Counted from the stretch's first letter, positions 1 to 6,338 are shown. The stretch: 6,338 bases of DNA from Bacteroidota bacterium (GCA_023251595.1 JAHEYM010000245.1:1-6338), one strand, 5' to 3'. Program-made: numbers and translations. Notes: generated from the sequence alone by a model not told the origin.

Positions 1-737
1 AGAGGAGTCCAGATTTTTTCTTGAAGATATGCAGTGATTTGCTTTTTAGTAGCTCTTTCAATGATTAATCCCAATAATTCAGAATTCACACTTTTATACT
101 CAAACCCTTCACCCGGTTCTTTCTCCACTTCAAGATGTGATAATATTTTACGAATATTATTTCCATAATATAATTCAGACACCTGGGAGAAGGGTGAAAA
201 ATAGTTCTCCTCACTTTTGATTCCTGAACTCATTTGAAGCAAGTCATATATCCTGATTTTATCGAAGCCAGGACTTGATTTTAATTCAGGTACAAAATCG
301 ATAACAGGTTGCATTTCACTTTTAATGGCGCCTTCACCAATTGCAATTCCAACTAATAAAGAGGTGATCGATTTCGCCATTGAGAATGAAGCAATCCAGG
401 TACTGTCAGAATACCCGTCAAAATATTTTTCAAACAGTATAGTATCATTTTTTTCAACCAAAAAAGCTACACTATGTTGTTTTTCAATCATGGACACAAA
501 ATTATTTTCACCCCGAACGTTTGCGATGGAGTCGAGAGAAAACATGAACCGAGAATCCTGTTTATTCTTAAAAAGAAAAGGTGTTGGATTCGCCTTTAAT
601 CCCCGCTCCGGAAAAATGTTGTAGTCATCTATGTCGGCAAGATTATGAATAACTGCCGAATAAAATGTACATGAAGTTAAGATCACAGAGAATGAGGCAA
701 AAATGAAAAGCCTTAAATATTTTTGCGAATACAACAT
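1..737 (-). CDS. Lipoprotein serine hydrolase, beta-lactamase/NylB-like (3' end cut by window edge)
   Basis: I translated 245 codons with no stop from the ATG at 735-737 to the left edge, so the C-terminus is missing; relatives usually run to about 350-400 residues. Residues 1-22 are a signal peptide ending in a lipobox, LTSC with Cys23, which predicts a lipid-anchored envelope protein. The catalytic domain begins near residue 85. It shows the SxxK motif (SMAK, Ser119 nucleophile and Lys122) and a later Tyr in YKSVNSELLG (Tyr214), the Ser/Lys/Tyr set of the beta-lactamase family (PF00144). The sequence SFSMAKSITSLLVGIAI and the YKS form of the tyrosine motif look more like 6-aminohexanoate-dimer hydrolases and related esterases than true class C beta-lactamases, which have YxN. 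The third, KTG-like motif would lie beyond the edge. It probably hydrolyses an ester or amide, but the substrate cannot be told. The frame stays open upstream of 737, but only this ATG puts the signal peptide at the N-terminus. The beta-propeller gene lies upstream on the same strand, 109 bases away. Confidence 0.9.
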   Translation of the reverse strand, partial: MLYSQKYLRLFIFASFSVILTSCTFYSAVIHNLADIDDYNIFPERGLKANPTPFLFKNKQDSRFMFSLDSIANVRGENNFVSMIEKQHSVAFLVEKNDTILFEKYFDGYSDSTWIASFSMAKSITSLLVGIAIGEGAIKSEMQPVIDFVPELKSSPGFDKIRIYDLLQMSSGIKSEENYFSPFSQVSELYYGNNIRKILSHLEVEKEPGEGFEYKSVNSELLGLIIERATKKQITAYLQEKIWTP

Positions 738-750
738 ACGATATAAATTA

Positions 751-827
751 GCCACGGAGGGCGCAAAGATACAAAGTTTCACTGAGTATTCCCATGTGTT
801 TTCTTCGCGCCTTAGTACTATCGTGGC
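751..827. repeat. Imperfect palindromic intergenic repeat, 77 bp
   Basis: The ends are exact inverted repeats, GCCACG (751-756) and CGTGGC (822-827). A second pair, GGCGC (760-764) with GCGCC (807-811), extends inward with AAGA (766-769) pairing to TCTT (802-805), separated by one mismatch. The right arm has a longer unpaired stretch (812-821). Wording such as GCGCAAAGATACAAAG followed by TTTCACTGAG resembles short 'CACAAAGGCACAAAG'-type intergenic palindromes that I recall as common in Bacteroidota genomes; this is memory, not a search. It fills most of the 109-base gap between two minus-strand genes. It could act as a transcriptional punctuation hairpin after the beta-propeller gene, but no clear T-run follows it on that strand. 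No coding sequence is present in it. Confidence 0.65.
764..771 (-). promoter_or_regulatory. Probable -7 promoter box (TATCTTTG) of the serine hydrolase gene
   Basis: On the minus strand the sequence reads TATCTTTG, an exact match to the Bacteroidota -7 consensus TAnnTTTG, 26 bases upstream of the ATG at 737. The expected -33 TTTG is poor: with a 19-base spacer it reads TGGG (791-794). The box lies inside the palindromic repeat at 751-827, so it may be a by-product of the repeat sequence or a promoter supplied by it. Confidence 0.45.
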
Positions 828-846
828 ATATAATATTTTGCTAATG

Positions 847-1878
847 TCATTGGGGAACGTTTCTTCCCGTTGAAATATCCGAGAGATGGATTGTATTTTC
901 TTTCATGATGACATACACGATTCTGTTTTTGGCAAAATCAACGTCTGCGCGAAAAACTTTTTCAGCGGTGATGGGTCTTTCGAGTTTGCTTTTCACCAAC
1001 AATTTACCGGTCGAGGTTTCGCAAAGACGCGTTTCACCATCGAATTTTGTATATAATAATTTATCTCCATGTTCAGAAAAAGCGAGAGTCACGGGTGCAA
1101 AATTCCACCTCACATTTTCAGGACTCGTCCATAATACCTTCTTTGCATCCACATCAATTAATGCCTGAATATCTGTAACGAGGATAAATTTTCCATCGGG
1201 ACTTAATACATAATTACCTGTGCCGGATTCAAAATCTTTATCTGCGTAAATTAAAACAGGTTCCTTATCCCGGAGATGTGTACTGAAGAATGACAAGGTT
1301 TTACCTTTCAGGGTTGAATAATAAATTAAATCAGTATTTGAATTATATAAAGGATGCCATATCCCACCTTTTAATGGGACGTCGATATGCCAGGCAAAAA
1401 CATTTGGATTGGAAGAAGAAGTAATTCCGATTCGTTCATATTCTATGTCAGGCTCAGATTTGCATACCTGCTGTTTTTTATCGAGATAAACTGTAACGAT
1501 GAGAGAGTCATTGTCTTTGTAAAAATTTCGGACATCTCCGCCTTTAAATTCATGAATCTTAGTGAAAGTTTCTACACTCAGGATGAAGTCTTTCGCCTTA
1601 GCTGAAGTATCGGAATTCTTGCAGTAAAGTTTTTTTCCATCATTACTGAAGACCACGTAGCGGATATTGACACTGTCGAGAACATTTCGCATCGTACAAG
1701 TGCTCATATCCCAGAGTTTCAGGTCTTTATCTTCGGGACAAGCACTGACCATATATCGGTGGTCGGGACTATAAACCACGAATGAAACTGCGTTGTTATG
1801 CGACATACCCCCGCCTGCGTAAGAGCCCGAATTGAGCAGAATTGTGAGTTGGAGGAGGGTGAAAATTTTCCGTATCAT
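847..1878 (-). CDS. Secreted WD40-like beta-propeller protein of unknown function
   Basis: This encodes 343 residues. Residues 1-21 form a signal peptide (basic MIRK, hydrophobic core, end at SYA before GGG), so the protein is exported. The rest is made of beta-propeller blades: VVYSPDHRYMVSA with KLWD (31-61), VVFSNDGKKLYCK (75-87), YVLSPDGKFILVTD with IDVDAKKVLW (223-250), LAFSEHGDKLLYT with ETSTGKLL (265-294), and a last VYVIMKENTIHLSDISTG (321-338). These follow the SPDG...LWD pattern of WD40/YVTN propellers; the middle part (120-215) is more diverged. No catalytic domain is fused to it, so a binding or scaffold role is likely but the ligand is unknown. An in-frame ATG at 1947 would give 23 more residues, but it lies upstream of a near-consensus promoter (1894-1925) and would bury the signal peptide, so I chose 1878. 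Divergent from the thioredoxin-like gene. Confidence 0.85.
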   Translation of the reverse strand: MIRKIFTLLQLTILLNSGSYAGGGMSHNNAVSFVVYSPDHRYMVSACPEDKDLKLWDMSTCTMRNVLDSVNIRYVVFSNDGKKLYCKNSDTSAKAKDFILSVETFTKIHEFKGGDVRNFYKDNDSLIVTVYLDKKQQVCKSEPDIEYERIGITSSSNPNVFAWHIDVPLKGGIWHPLYNSNTDLIYYSTLKGKTLSFFSTHLRDKEPVLIYADKDFESGTGNYVLSPDGKFILVTDIQALIDVDAKKVLWTSPENVRWNFAPVTLAFSEHGDKLLYTKFDGETRLCETSTGKLLVKSKLERPITAEKVFRADVDFAKNRIVYVIMKENTIHLSDISTGRNVPQ

Positions 1879-1893
1879 CTGAATTAATTTTAT

Positions 1894-1925
1894 CAAATAT
1901 AGGGGGCATTGATGAAATAAACAAA
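1894..1925 (-). promoter_or_regulatory. Bacteroidota-type promoter of the beta-propeller gene
   Basis: On the minus strand a TTTG (1922-1925) is followed after exactly 20 bases by TATATTTG (1894-1901), matching the -33 TTTG / -7 TAnnTTTG consensus. Transcription would start around 1887-1890, leaving a leader of only about 10 bases before the ATG at 1878. This rules against the longer reading frame starting at 1947. Confidence 0.7.
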
Positions 1926-1991
1926 TTTGAGGTTTGGGGGAGGCCAATTGGTTGGAATCAGCGCGCTACTTATGCTCAACCCTTCTACCAA

Positions 1992-2032
1992 CACCCTCAT
2001 CCCCGACCCTTCTCCCAAAAAGGAGAAGGGAG
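1992..2032. repeat. G+C-rich hairpin repeat in the divergent intergenic region
   Basis: A perfect 9-bp stem, CCCTTCTCC (2007-2015) with GGAGAAGGG (2022-2030), closes a 6-base loop CAAAAA. It is preceded by CACCCTCATCCCCGA (1992-2006). The whole resembles 'CCCTCACCCC..CCTCTCCC.AAAGG.GAGGGG' intergenic repeats that I remember from many bacterial genomes. A second, imperfect copy of the left arm (1979-1993 against 2006-2020, 13 of 15 bases equal, 27 bases apart) sits just before it. Neither neighbouring gene ends here, since both are transcribed away, so it is not an ordinary terminator. It lies between the two promoters of the divergent pair. Confidence 0.7.
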
Positions 2033-2034
2033 CC

Positions 2035-2065
2035 TTTGTTATTGCAAAATTTCGATGTATTTTTG
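2035..2065 (+). promoter_or_regulatory. Bacteroidota-type promoter of the thioredoxin-like gene
   Basis: TTTG (2035-2038) is followed after 19 bases by TATTTTTG (2058-2065), a full match to TTTG / TAnnTTTG with the classic spacing. Transcription would begin near 2070, giving a leader of roughly 35 bases. The leader is A/T-rich with no Shine-Dalgarno site, as usual in this phylum. The -33 box begins five bases after the stem of the hairpin repeat. Confidence 0.75.
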
Positions 2066-2104
2066 TGCGTATTGAGAAGTTCTTGTAAAAATTAATTTGA
2101 TAAA

Positions 2105-3544
2105 ATGAAAAAATTCATTTCAATCTTCATCACACTTTTGCCAACCCTGGGGTTTACCCAAAACATGGTGAAAATTTCCGGGAACATTGATGTTGTTGGT
2201 ACAGACACCATCATCGTTTCTGTAGATAAATACTTTGTCTCGCGTAATTTGGAAGAAGCAAAAGTTGAAATAAAAGATGGCAGTTTTACCTGTTCTTTCG
2301 CACTTGATAGAAACCGTTTGGTGGATCTGCGATTTCGTGGAAAGACTTTGACATTGTATGTTGAGCCCGGAGATAATCTTCAACTTGAGATGAGTGCTGC
2401 CGCATTTCCATTGGGAGTAACTTTCCCCGGAATTGGCGGTTTTCATAATACGTTTTATAAATCATTTCATTCTTTATTCAAGGAAGAATTTGATACGGCA
2501 TCTGTGAATCAACAAATAAATTCCCAAACAATTGATGCGTATGAAATGCATCTTTTCGATATGAAAGATAAACAAAAAGCCGCGCTCAAAAATGAGCCTG
2601 CAGCTTCTGGTTTTTCTACTGACTTTAAAAAGTTTATGGAAAAAGAAATTCAATTTAATTATTGGGGAAGGTTACTTTCTTATCCCATTATTCGCGCAAA
2701 CTCCGTGAGTATCCTTATCGTTTCGCCCATTCCTCCGGTGATGTTGGAAGGGCTCGACAAGAAAATCGCAAGCGATGAATTTGCAATGATTATTCCTTCA
2801 TACAGAGATTTTCTTTATTATTTCGTTACTTATTTCACTTCCGAAGCAAATCATTTTAATAAATTCACCGATTATTCTGTTTCAATCGACCGAAAGTTTC
2901 AATATTCCAGAGATCAGTTATCGGGAGTTCCCTTCATATATTATAATTCAAAAAATCTGCTCGATTACTGCAAAAAGATTTCACCCTTTACATCAAAAAA
3001 AATATTGGCAGCAATAATCGAAGTGGATAAACCTGCAGTATATTCGGAGTTGATTAAATCTTATTGCGGAGAATCCATGTCTGCAAAATGGATGAGTGTA
3101 GAGCCGGTAAGTCCAAATAATCCATCAGATCTTGCACTCGTCGATTCGACCGGTAAACCAATCGATCTCTTCAAAGATTTCAAAGGGAAAGTTGTATATA
3201 TAGATTTTTGGGCGAGTTGGTGCGGACCTTGTCGTCAGCAATTTCCATTTTCAAAAGCACTTCACGAAAAACTGAGCGACAAACAGAAAAAAGAAATTAT
3301 CTTTTTATATATATCTATAGATAGGACTGAGGCGATCTGGAAGCAGGCGATTAAAGCAAATGACCTCGAAGGTGTGATGGGACTCTCGCCCGGCGACTGG
3401 AATTCTGCTGTGATAAAATATTTCCAAATAAACAGTATTCCACGATATATGATCATGGATAAGAAAGGAAATATTGTGGATCAGAATGCCAAACGACCTA
3501 GTGATGACGCGGTTCTCGGTGATCTGTTAAAATTACTGGAATAG
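2105..3544 (+). CDS. Exported TlpA/ResA-like thioredoxin-fold protein with N-terminal DUF4369-like domain
   Basis: The protein has 479 residues. A signal peptide (MKKFISIFITLLPTLGFTQ) sends it to the periplasm or envelope. Residues 20-125 look like the beta-rich DUF4369-type domain found before thioredoxins in Bacteroidota (VKISGNID..., VEPGDNLQLEM, then FPGIGGFHNTF). Residues 126-335 form a mostly helical middle part I cannot assign. The thioredoxin domain covers about 340-479: KGKVVYIDFWASWCGPC with active-site Cys373 and Cys376, then SIPRY with the cis-proline at 446 and a closing strand MIMDKKGNIV. Both cysteines and the cis-proline are intact, so disulfide reduction or exchange on exported proteins is expected; the partner is unknown. 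The TlpA/ResA resemblance does not prove a cytochrome c maturation role, and no cytochrome genes are nearby. It has its own promoter and ends three bases from the convergent gene. Confidence 0.92.
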   Translation: MKKFISIFITLLPTLGFTQNMVKISGNIDVVGTDTIIVSVDKYFVSRNLEEAKVEIKDGSFTCSFALDRNRLVDLRFRGKTLTLYVEPGDNLQLEMSAAAFPLGVTFPGIGGFHNTFYKSFHSLFKEEFDTASVNQQINSQTIDAYEMHLFDMKDKQKAALKNEPAASGFSTDFKKFMEKEIQFNYWGRLLSYPIIRANSVSILIVSPIPPVMLEGLDKKIASDEFAMIIPSYRDFLYYFVTYFTSEANHFNKFTDYSVSIDRKFQYSRDQLSGVPFIYYNSKNLLDYCKKISPFTSKKILAAIIEVDKPAVYSELIKSYCGESMSAKWMSVEPVSPNNPSDLALVDSTGKPIDLFKDFKGKVVYIDFWASWCGPCRQQFPFSKALHEKLSDKQKKEIIFLYISIDRTEAIWKQAIKANDLEGVMGLSPGDWNSAVIKYFQINSIPRYMIMDKKGNIVDQNAKRPSDDAVLGDLLKLLE

Positions 3545-3547
3545 AGA

Positions 3548-4630
3548 TTATTTCAAATCAAGATTGAATCCTAAACCTGCTGTCAGAACCGAGTATTGTG
3601 CGAAAGTATAGTCAGCGTGAAGTGTGAAGAACAGGAGTTTGAATCGCACACCAAGTGTCCCTCTTCCACCTTTTATTCCATTAAATTGAAGGTCGATCGG
3701 GTCATTGATATCCTGAATTTTGAATTTGCCGATGTTCGCACTTGTGGTTGAAGTTTCGATCGTTGTTATTGGATATTTTCCTGCCAATATAAGGTTCGAT
3801 GAGGAATGATTATATCCTATACCACCGTAAAACGTAACCATTGCAACTTTTTTCGATACCAGAAGATTGGCTGTCCAAGCGGTAACATTATATTTTAATT
3901 GTTGACCTGAATAATCTGTTGTTGAAGTTGGAATTGCAGTCGCATCAGGTTTCACACTAATATCGAGTGCAGAACCCATCGATGTATAACCAAATTGAAG
4001 AGCGATGTCAATTGGAGCCAGACCGCCGAACGGAATATATTGAGTCAGACCATGTTTAAATCCGATGCCCCAAAGATGGGTTTTGCTATCTATTACCCCA
4101 GGTACATTTCCTTCGGGCATGTAACGAACAGCAAGCTCAGTCTGTTTGATCAGTCCGACATTGAGTTGCAGAATGGGCATCATAACCGACTTGAAATACA
4201 GACCCTTTGGCATTTGAAAAGTAGTTACTGTAGTGTCGTTCCCGGTGAGGGGACTCTGAACCACAACGTTCATTGTAGGGCCTACCGTCGTAGAATTGCC
4301 TGAAATACTTGGAGAAGTTGCTGATGTCCCCGAAGCTTTAATAACATTGCCATTTGGCACAATAAAGTTATTCTCGCTCGAAGGAATAAAGGCAAAGTTC
4401 GCAGTAAAAGTGAGATCGAAACGAGCCAAACCGTGCGATTTTGCAGTGTTAAACCATCCTCCGTTCAATGCTGCTCCGAAAGCATTTCCCATTGGGTTGA
4501 GATAGGATCTCATCAATGCTTCAGCATCGGTGGCACTCCCTTGAAGAATAGTGGTTACTCCTTTCTGCGCAGATGACTGATTTACAGTAAGGATGAGAGT
4601 GGCGAGGGAAAGAAGTAATATTTTTTTCAT
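3548..4630 (-). CDS. Probable outer-membrane beta-barrel protein, possibly DUF6588 family
   Basis: This encodes 360 residues. Residues 1-22 are a signal peptide (MKKILLLSLATLILTVNQSSAQ) ending in the SAQ so common in this phylum. The mature part has few charged runs and many alternating hydrophobic/polar stretches rich in Gly, Thr, Ser and aromatics, such as LHADYTFAQYSVLTAGLGF near the C-terminus and ALQFGYTSMGSALDI, which suits amphipathic strands of an outer-membrane barrel. The block YLNPMGNAFGAALNGGWF...AKSHGLARFDL (43-73) resembles what I recall of DUF6588 proteins, but this is from memory. It ends in Lys rather than the usual terminal Phe of barrel proteins. The function is unknown. 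An upstream in-frame ATG at 4684 would bury the signal peptide and reach to within a few bases of the acyl-CoA dehydrogenase stop; the start at 4630, after an A-rich leader, is preferred. The dehydrogenase gene ends 57 bases upstream on the same strand. Confidence 0.8.
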   Translation of the reverse strand: MKKILLLSLATLILTVNQSSAQKGVTTILQGSATDAEALMRSYLNPMGNAFGAALNGGWFNTAKSHGLARFDLTFTANFAFIPSSENNFIVPNGNVIKASGTSATSPSISGNSTTVGPTMNVVVQSPLTGNDTTVTTFQMPKGLYFKSVMMPILQLNVGLIKQTELAVRYMPEGNVPGVIDSKTHLWGIGFKHGLTQYIPFGGLAPIDIALQFGYTSMGSALDISVKPDATAIPTSTTDYSGQQLKYNVTAWTANLLVSKKVAMVTFYGGIGYNHSSSNLILAGKYPITTIETSTTSANIGKFKIQDINDPIDLQFNGIKGGRGTLGVRFKLLFFTLHADYTFAQYSVLTAGLGFNLDLK

Positions 4631-4666
4631 GTCTGTGTTTTTATTTTTTTGTTGGAATTGGAAGAT

Positions 4667-4698
4667 CAAAATTATATAAATCAATCGTTAATAACAAT
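4667..4698 (-). promoter_or_regulatory. Likely promoter of the barrel protein gene, overlapping the end of the dehydrogenase gene
   Basis: On the minus strand TAATTTTG (4667-4674) matches the -7 consensus TAnnTTTG. Twenty bases upstream lies ATTG (4695-4698), three of four bases of the -33 TTTG, located inside the last codons of the dehydrogenase gene. Transcription would begin near 4661, giving a leader of about 30 bases. The gene may therefore be transcribed on its own as well as by read-through. Confidence 0.5.
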
Positions 4699-6338
4699 AC
4701 TTATTTGCCTCAGAAAGATGGGCAGCAATTCTACGGCGGGCTTCTTTTGTGTTAACATCCGGGGTTTTGACGAATCGTTTGAGTCCCATGAGCAACATTC
4801 GTTGTTCATCACCCTCGCTCATTGAATGGATGGCTTCTTTAGCGGCTTTCTGAATGCGGTCACCTGCATCGTTGATGAAAACTTTCATCATATCCATCTG
4901 ACCGGAACAAGCTGATTCACCTTTTATTCCGACAAGTTTTTCGGTTCTGAGAAGAACAGATTCGGCTGCGTAGGTATCGATCATCATGTCTGCAAGATTC
5001 ATAATAATTTCCTGTTCATCGACCAAGGTCATCATATATTTTTGAACAGCATAACCGGCCGACATCAGAATGGCTTTTTTGAAATTCTTTATGGCTTTTC
5101 TGTAGGGTGAAAAAGGGGTTTCTTCTTCACTAGTGAAGTCAGGAACCGAAAGAAGTTCTGCCTGCACCTTCTGCGCCGGACCCATCAGATCGATATGACC
5201 TTTCATAGCACGTTTCAGAATCATGTCGACAGTGAGGAGACGGTTTATTTCATTGGTACCTTCAAAGATCCGGTTGATACGGGCATCACGATATGCTCTT
5301 TCCATAGGGTAATCGGCTGAATAGCCATAACCGCCGAAGATTTGAACTCCTTCATCCACCACATAATCCAACACTTCCGAACCGAAAACTTTCAGGATAG
5401 CACATTCAATTGCATATTCTTCTGCGGCACCAAGCAGCGCTTTTCCGGCATCAATTCCGGCGGCGAGATTTTCTTTTTCCTTCAGATCAATTAATTCACT
5501 GACACGATACATCGCAGATTCAAGTGTATATATACGTATAGCTTGTTCAGCCAATTTATATTTAATTGCTCCAAATTCACCAATATGTTTTTTGAATTGT
5601 TCTCGTGTATTCGCGTACATGACAGAACCGGTACTGCATTTTTTGCAACCGCCGAGCGCAGCGCTGGCAAGTTTCGCGCGACCGATATTTAATATATTAA
5701 ATGCAATTAAATGTCCTTTTCCAATTTCACCCAAAACATTTTCGACGGGAACTTTGCAATCGGTAAAAAATACTTGTCGTGTTGAAGAACCTTTAATTCC
5801 CATTTTGTGTTCTTCTTCGCCGAGTGAAATTCCGGGATAAGTGCGTTCAACAATAAATCCTGTAAATTTATTTCCTTCGATTTGCGCAAATACAATAAAC
5901 AGATCTGCGAATCCGGCGTTCGTGATCCACATTTTCTGTCCGTTTAATATATAATATTTTTTGTCGGGTGAAAGATCAGCACGGGTCTTTGCAGCAAGTG
6001 CGTCAGAGCCGGAGCCCGGTTCTGTCAAACAATAGGATGCTTTCCATTCGCCGTTCGAAAGTTTCGGAAGATATTTAGTTTTTTGTGAATCTGTTCCGAA
6101 ATATAAGATTGGTAATGTACCAATTCCTGTATGTGCTGAGAGTGCAACCGCGAATGAATGACCTGCACCGATTTTTTCGGTGAGAAGCATATTGGTGATA
6201 AAATCTTTTCCGAAACCACAATATTGTTCCGGCACTGACATTCCAAGCAGACCCAGTTCGCCGGCTTTATTCATGAGCGACACCATGAGTCCGGGTTCAT
6301 GCGCATCTAATTTTTCTATATTCGGAACAACTTCCGCT
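4688..6338 (-). CDS. Acyl-CoA dehydrogenase, FadE/VLCAD-like long form (N-terminus beyond window edge)
   Basis: The frame is open to the right edge: 17 codons before the ATG at 6286 continue it (VVPNIEKLDAHEPGL), so that ATG is internal and 549 residues are visible. Full-length relatives have about 590-600, so some 40-50 are missing. It is a cytoplasmic FAD enzyme that should oxidise acyl-CoA to trans-2-enoyl-CoA, the first step of beta-oxidation, passing electrons to ETF. Visible are the flavin-binding CLTEPGSGSD (103-112), KMWITNAGFADLF in the beta domain, GIKGSSTRQVFF, and the C-terminal helical domain with RIFEGTNEINR, where Glu359 (codon 5261-5263) aligns with the catalytic base of the VLCAD/ACAD9 group. 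About 150 further residues after the catalytic fold match the extra C-terminal domain of that group. Chain-length preference cannot be read from the sequence. In this phylum such genes often follow fadB- and fadA-like genes, which here would lie outside the window. Confidence 0.93.
   Translation of the reverse strand, partial: AEVVPNIEKLDAHEPGLMVSLMNKAGELGLLGMSVPEQYCGFGKDFITNMLLTEKIGAGHSFAVALSAHTGIGTLPILYFGTDSQKTKYLPKLSNGEWKASYCLTEPGSGSDALAAKTRADLSPDKKYYILNGQKMWITNAGFADLFIVFAQIEGNKFTGFIVERTYPGISLGEEEHKMGIKGSSTRQVFFTDCKVPVENVLGEIGKGHLIAFNILNIGRAKLASAALGGCKKCSTGSVMYANTREQFKKHIGEFGAIKYKLAEQAIRIYTLESAMYRVSELIDLKEKENLAAGIDAGKALLGAAEEYAIECAILKVFGSEVLDYVVDEGVQIFGGYGYSADYPMERAYRDARINRIFEGTNEINRLLTVDMILKRAMKGHIDLMGPAQKVQAELLSVPDFTSEEETPFSPYRKAIKNFKKAILMSAGYAVQKYMMTLVDEQEIIMNLADMMIDTYAAESVLLRTEKLVGIKGESACSGQMDMMKVFINDAGDRIQKAAKEAIHSMSEGDEQRMLLMGLKRFVKTPDVNTKEARRRIAAHLSEANKYCY

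Noticed and set aside
325..624. Plus-strand open frame of 99 codons
   Set aside because: It is antisense to the serine hydrolase gene, whose motifs and lipobox are clear on the minus strand; the plus-strand product has no recognisable features.
741..833. ATATAA on both sides of the palindrome (741-746, 828-833) as a target-site duplication
   Set aside because: The left copy is separated from the palindrome end by four bases while the right one touches it, and the surrounding DNA is simply A/T-rich, so chance is enough to explain it.
2007..2030. Hairpin as a Rho-independent terminator
   Set aside because: Both flanking genes start next to this region and are transcribed away from it, and no T-run follows directly on either strand (AGCCTTTG on the plus strand).
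2120..2446. Minus-strand open frame of 108 codons
   Set aside because: It lies wholly antisense to the signal peptide and N-terminal domain of the thioredoxin-like gene and has no domain pattern of its own.
3995..4505. Two plus-strand open frames (102 and 69 codons)
   Set aside because: They are antisense shadows of the barrel protein gene, with no leader, promoter or recognisable product.
6025..6246. Minus-strand open frame of 73 codons in another frame
   Set aside because: It is out of frame inside the highly conserved acyl-CoA dehydrogenase gene.
1..6338. An undescribed multi-gene system (defence, secretion, biosynthesis) linking the genes
   Set aside because: The genes are on both strands, have separate promoters, and belong to common unrelated families; no nuclease, transposase, toxin-antitoxin pair, RNA gene or repeat array was seen.

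Overview
The window looks like ordinary chromosomal DNA from a member of the Bacteroidota, probably an environmental lineage of the Chitinophagia/Sphingobacteriia/Flavobacteriia type. Four things point there. The DNA is AT-rich. Starts have A-rich leaders rather than Shine-Dalgarno sites. Several genes are preceded by the Bacteroidota-type promoter (TTTG, about 20 bases, TAnnTTTG). The protein families are typical of the phylum: a TlpA/ResA-like thioredoxin with a long N-terminal extension, an outer-membrane-type protein ending its signal peptide in SSAQ, and a long-form FadE-like acyl-CoA dehydrogenase.

Layout from left to right. Positions 1-737 (minus strand) hold the N-terminal 245 residues of a lipoprotein serine hydrolase of the beta-lactamase / 6-aminohexanoate-dimer-hydrolase type, cut by the left edge. 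A 77-bp imperfect palindromic repeat (751-827) fills most of the gap between it and the next gene, and carries a promoter-like TATCTTTG box. Positions 847-1878 (minus) encode a secreted beta-propeller protein with WD40-like blades. A 226-bp divergent intergenic region (1879-2104) contains a near-consensus promoter for each flanking gene and, between them, a G+C-rich hairpin repeat. Positions 2105-3544 (plus) encode an exported TlpA-like thioredoxin-fold protein with a WCGPC active site. It meets tail to tail, three bases apart, with a minus-strand gene (3548-4630) for a probable outer-membrane beta-barrel protein of unknown function. Upstream of that, 4688-6338 (minus) is a nearly complete acyl-CoA dehydrogenase whose N-terminus lies beyond the right edge.

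The four left-hand proteins all carry export signals, so this is mostly cell-envelope or periplasmic content, next to a cytoplasmic beta-oxidation gene. Nothing in the sequence ties the genes into one pathway, and I see no mobile element with a transposase, no CRISPR array, no RNA gene and no recognisable defence or biosynthetic system. The parts most worth a second look are the two intergenic repeats, their contact with promoters, and the correction of two start codons.
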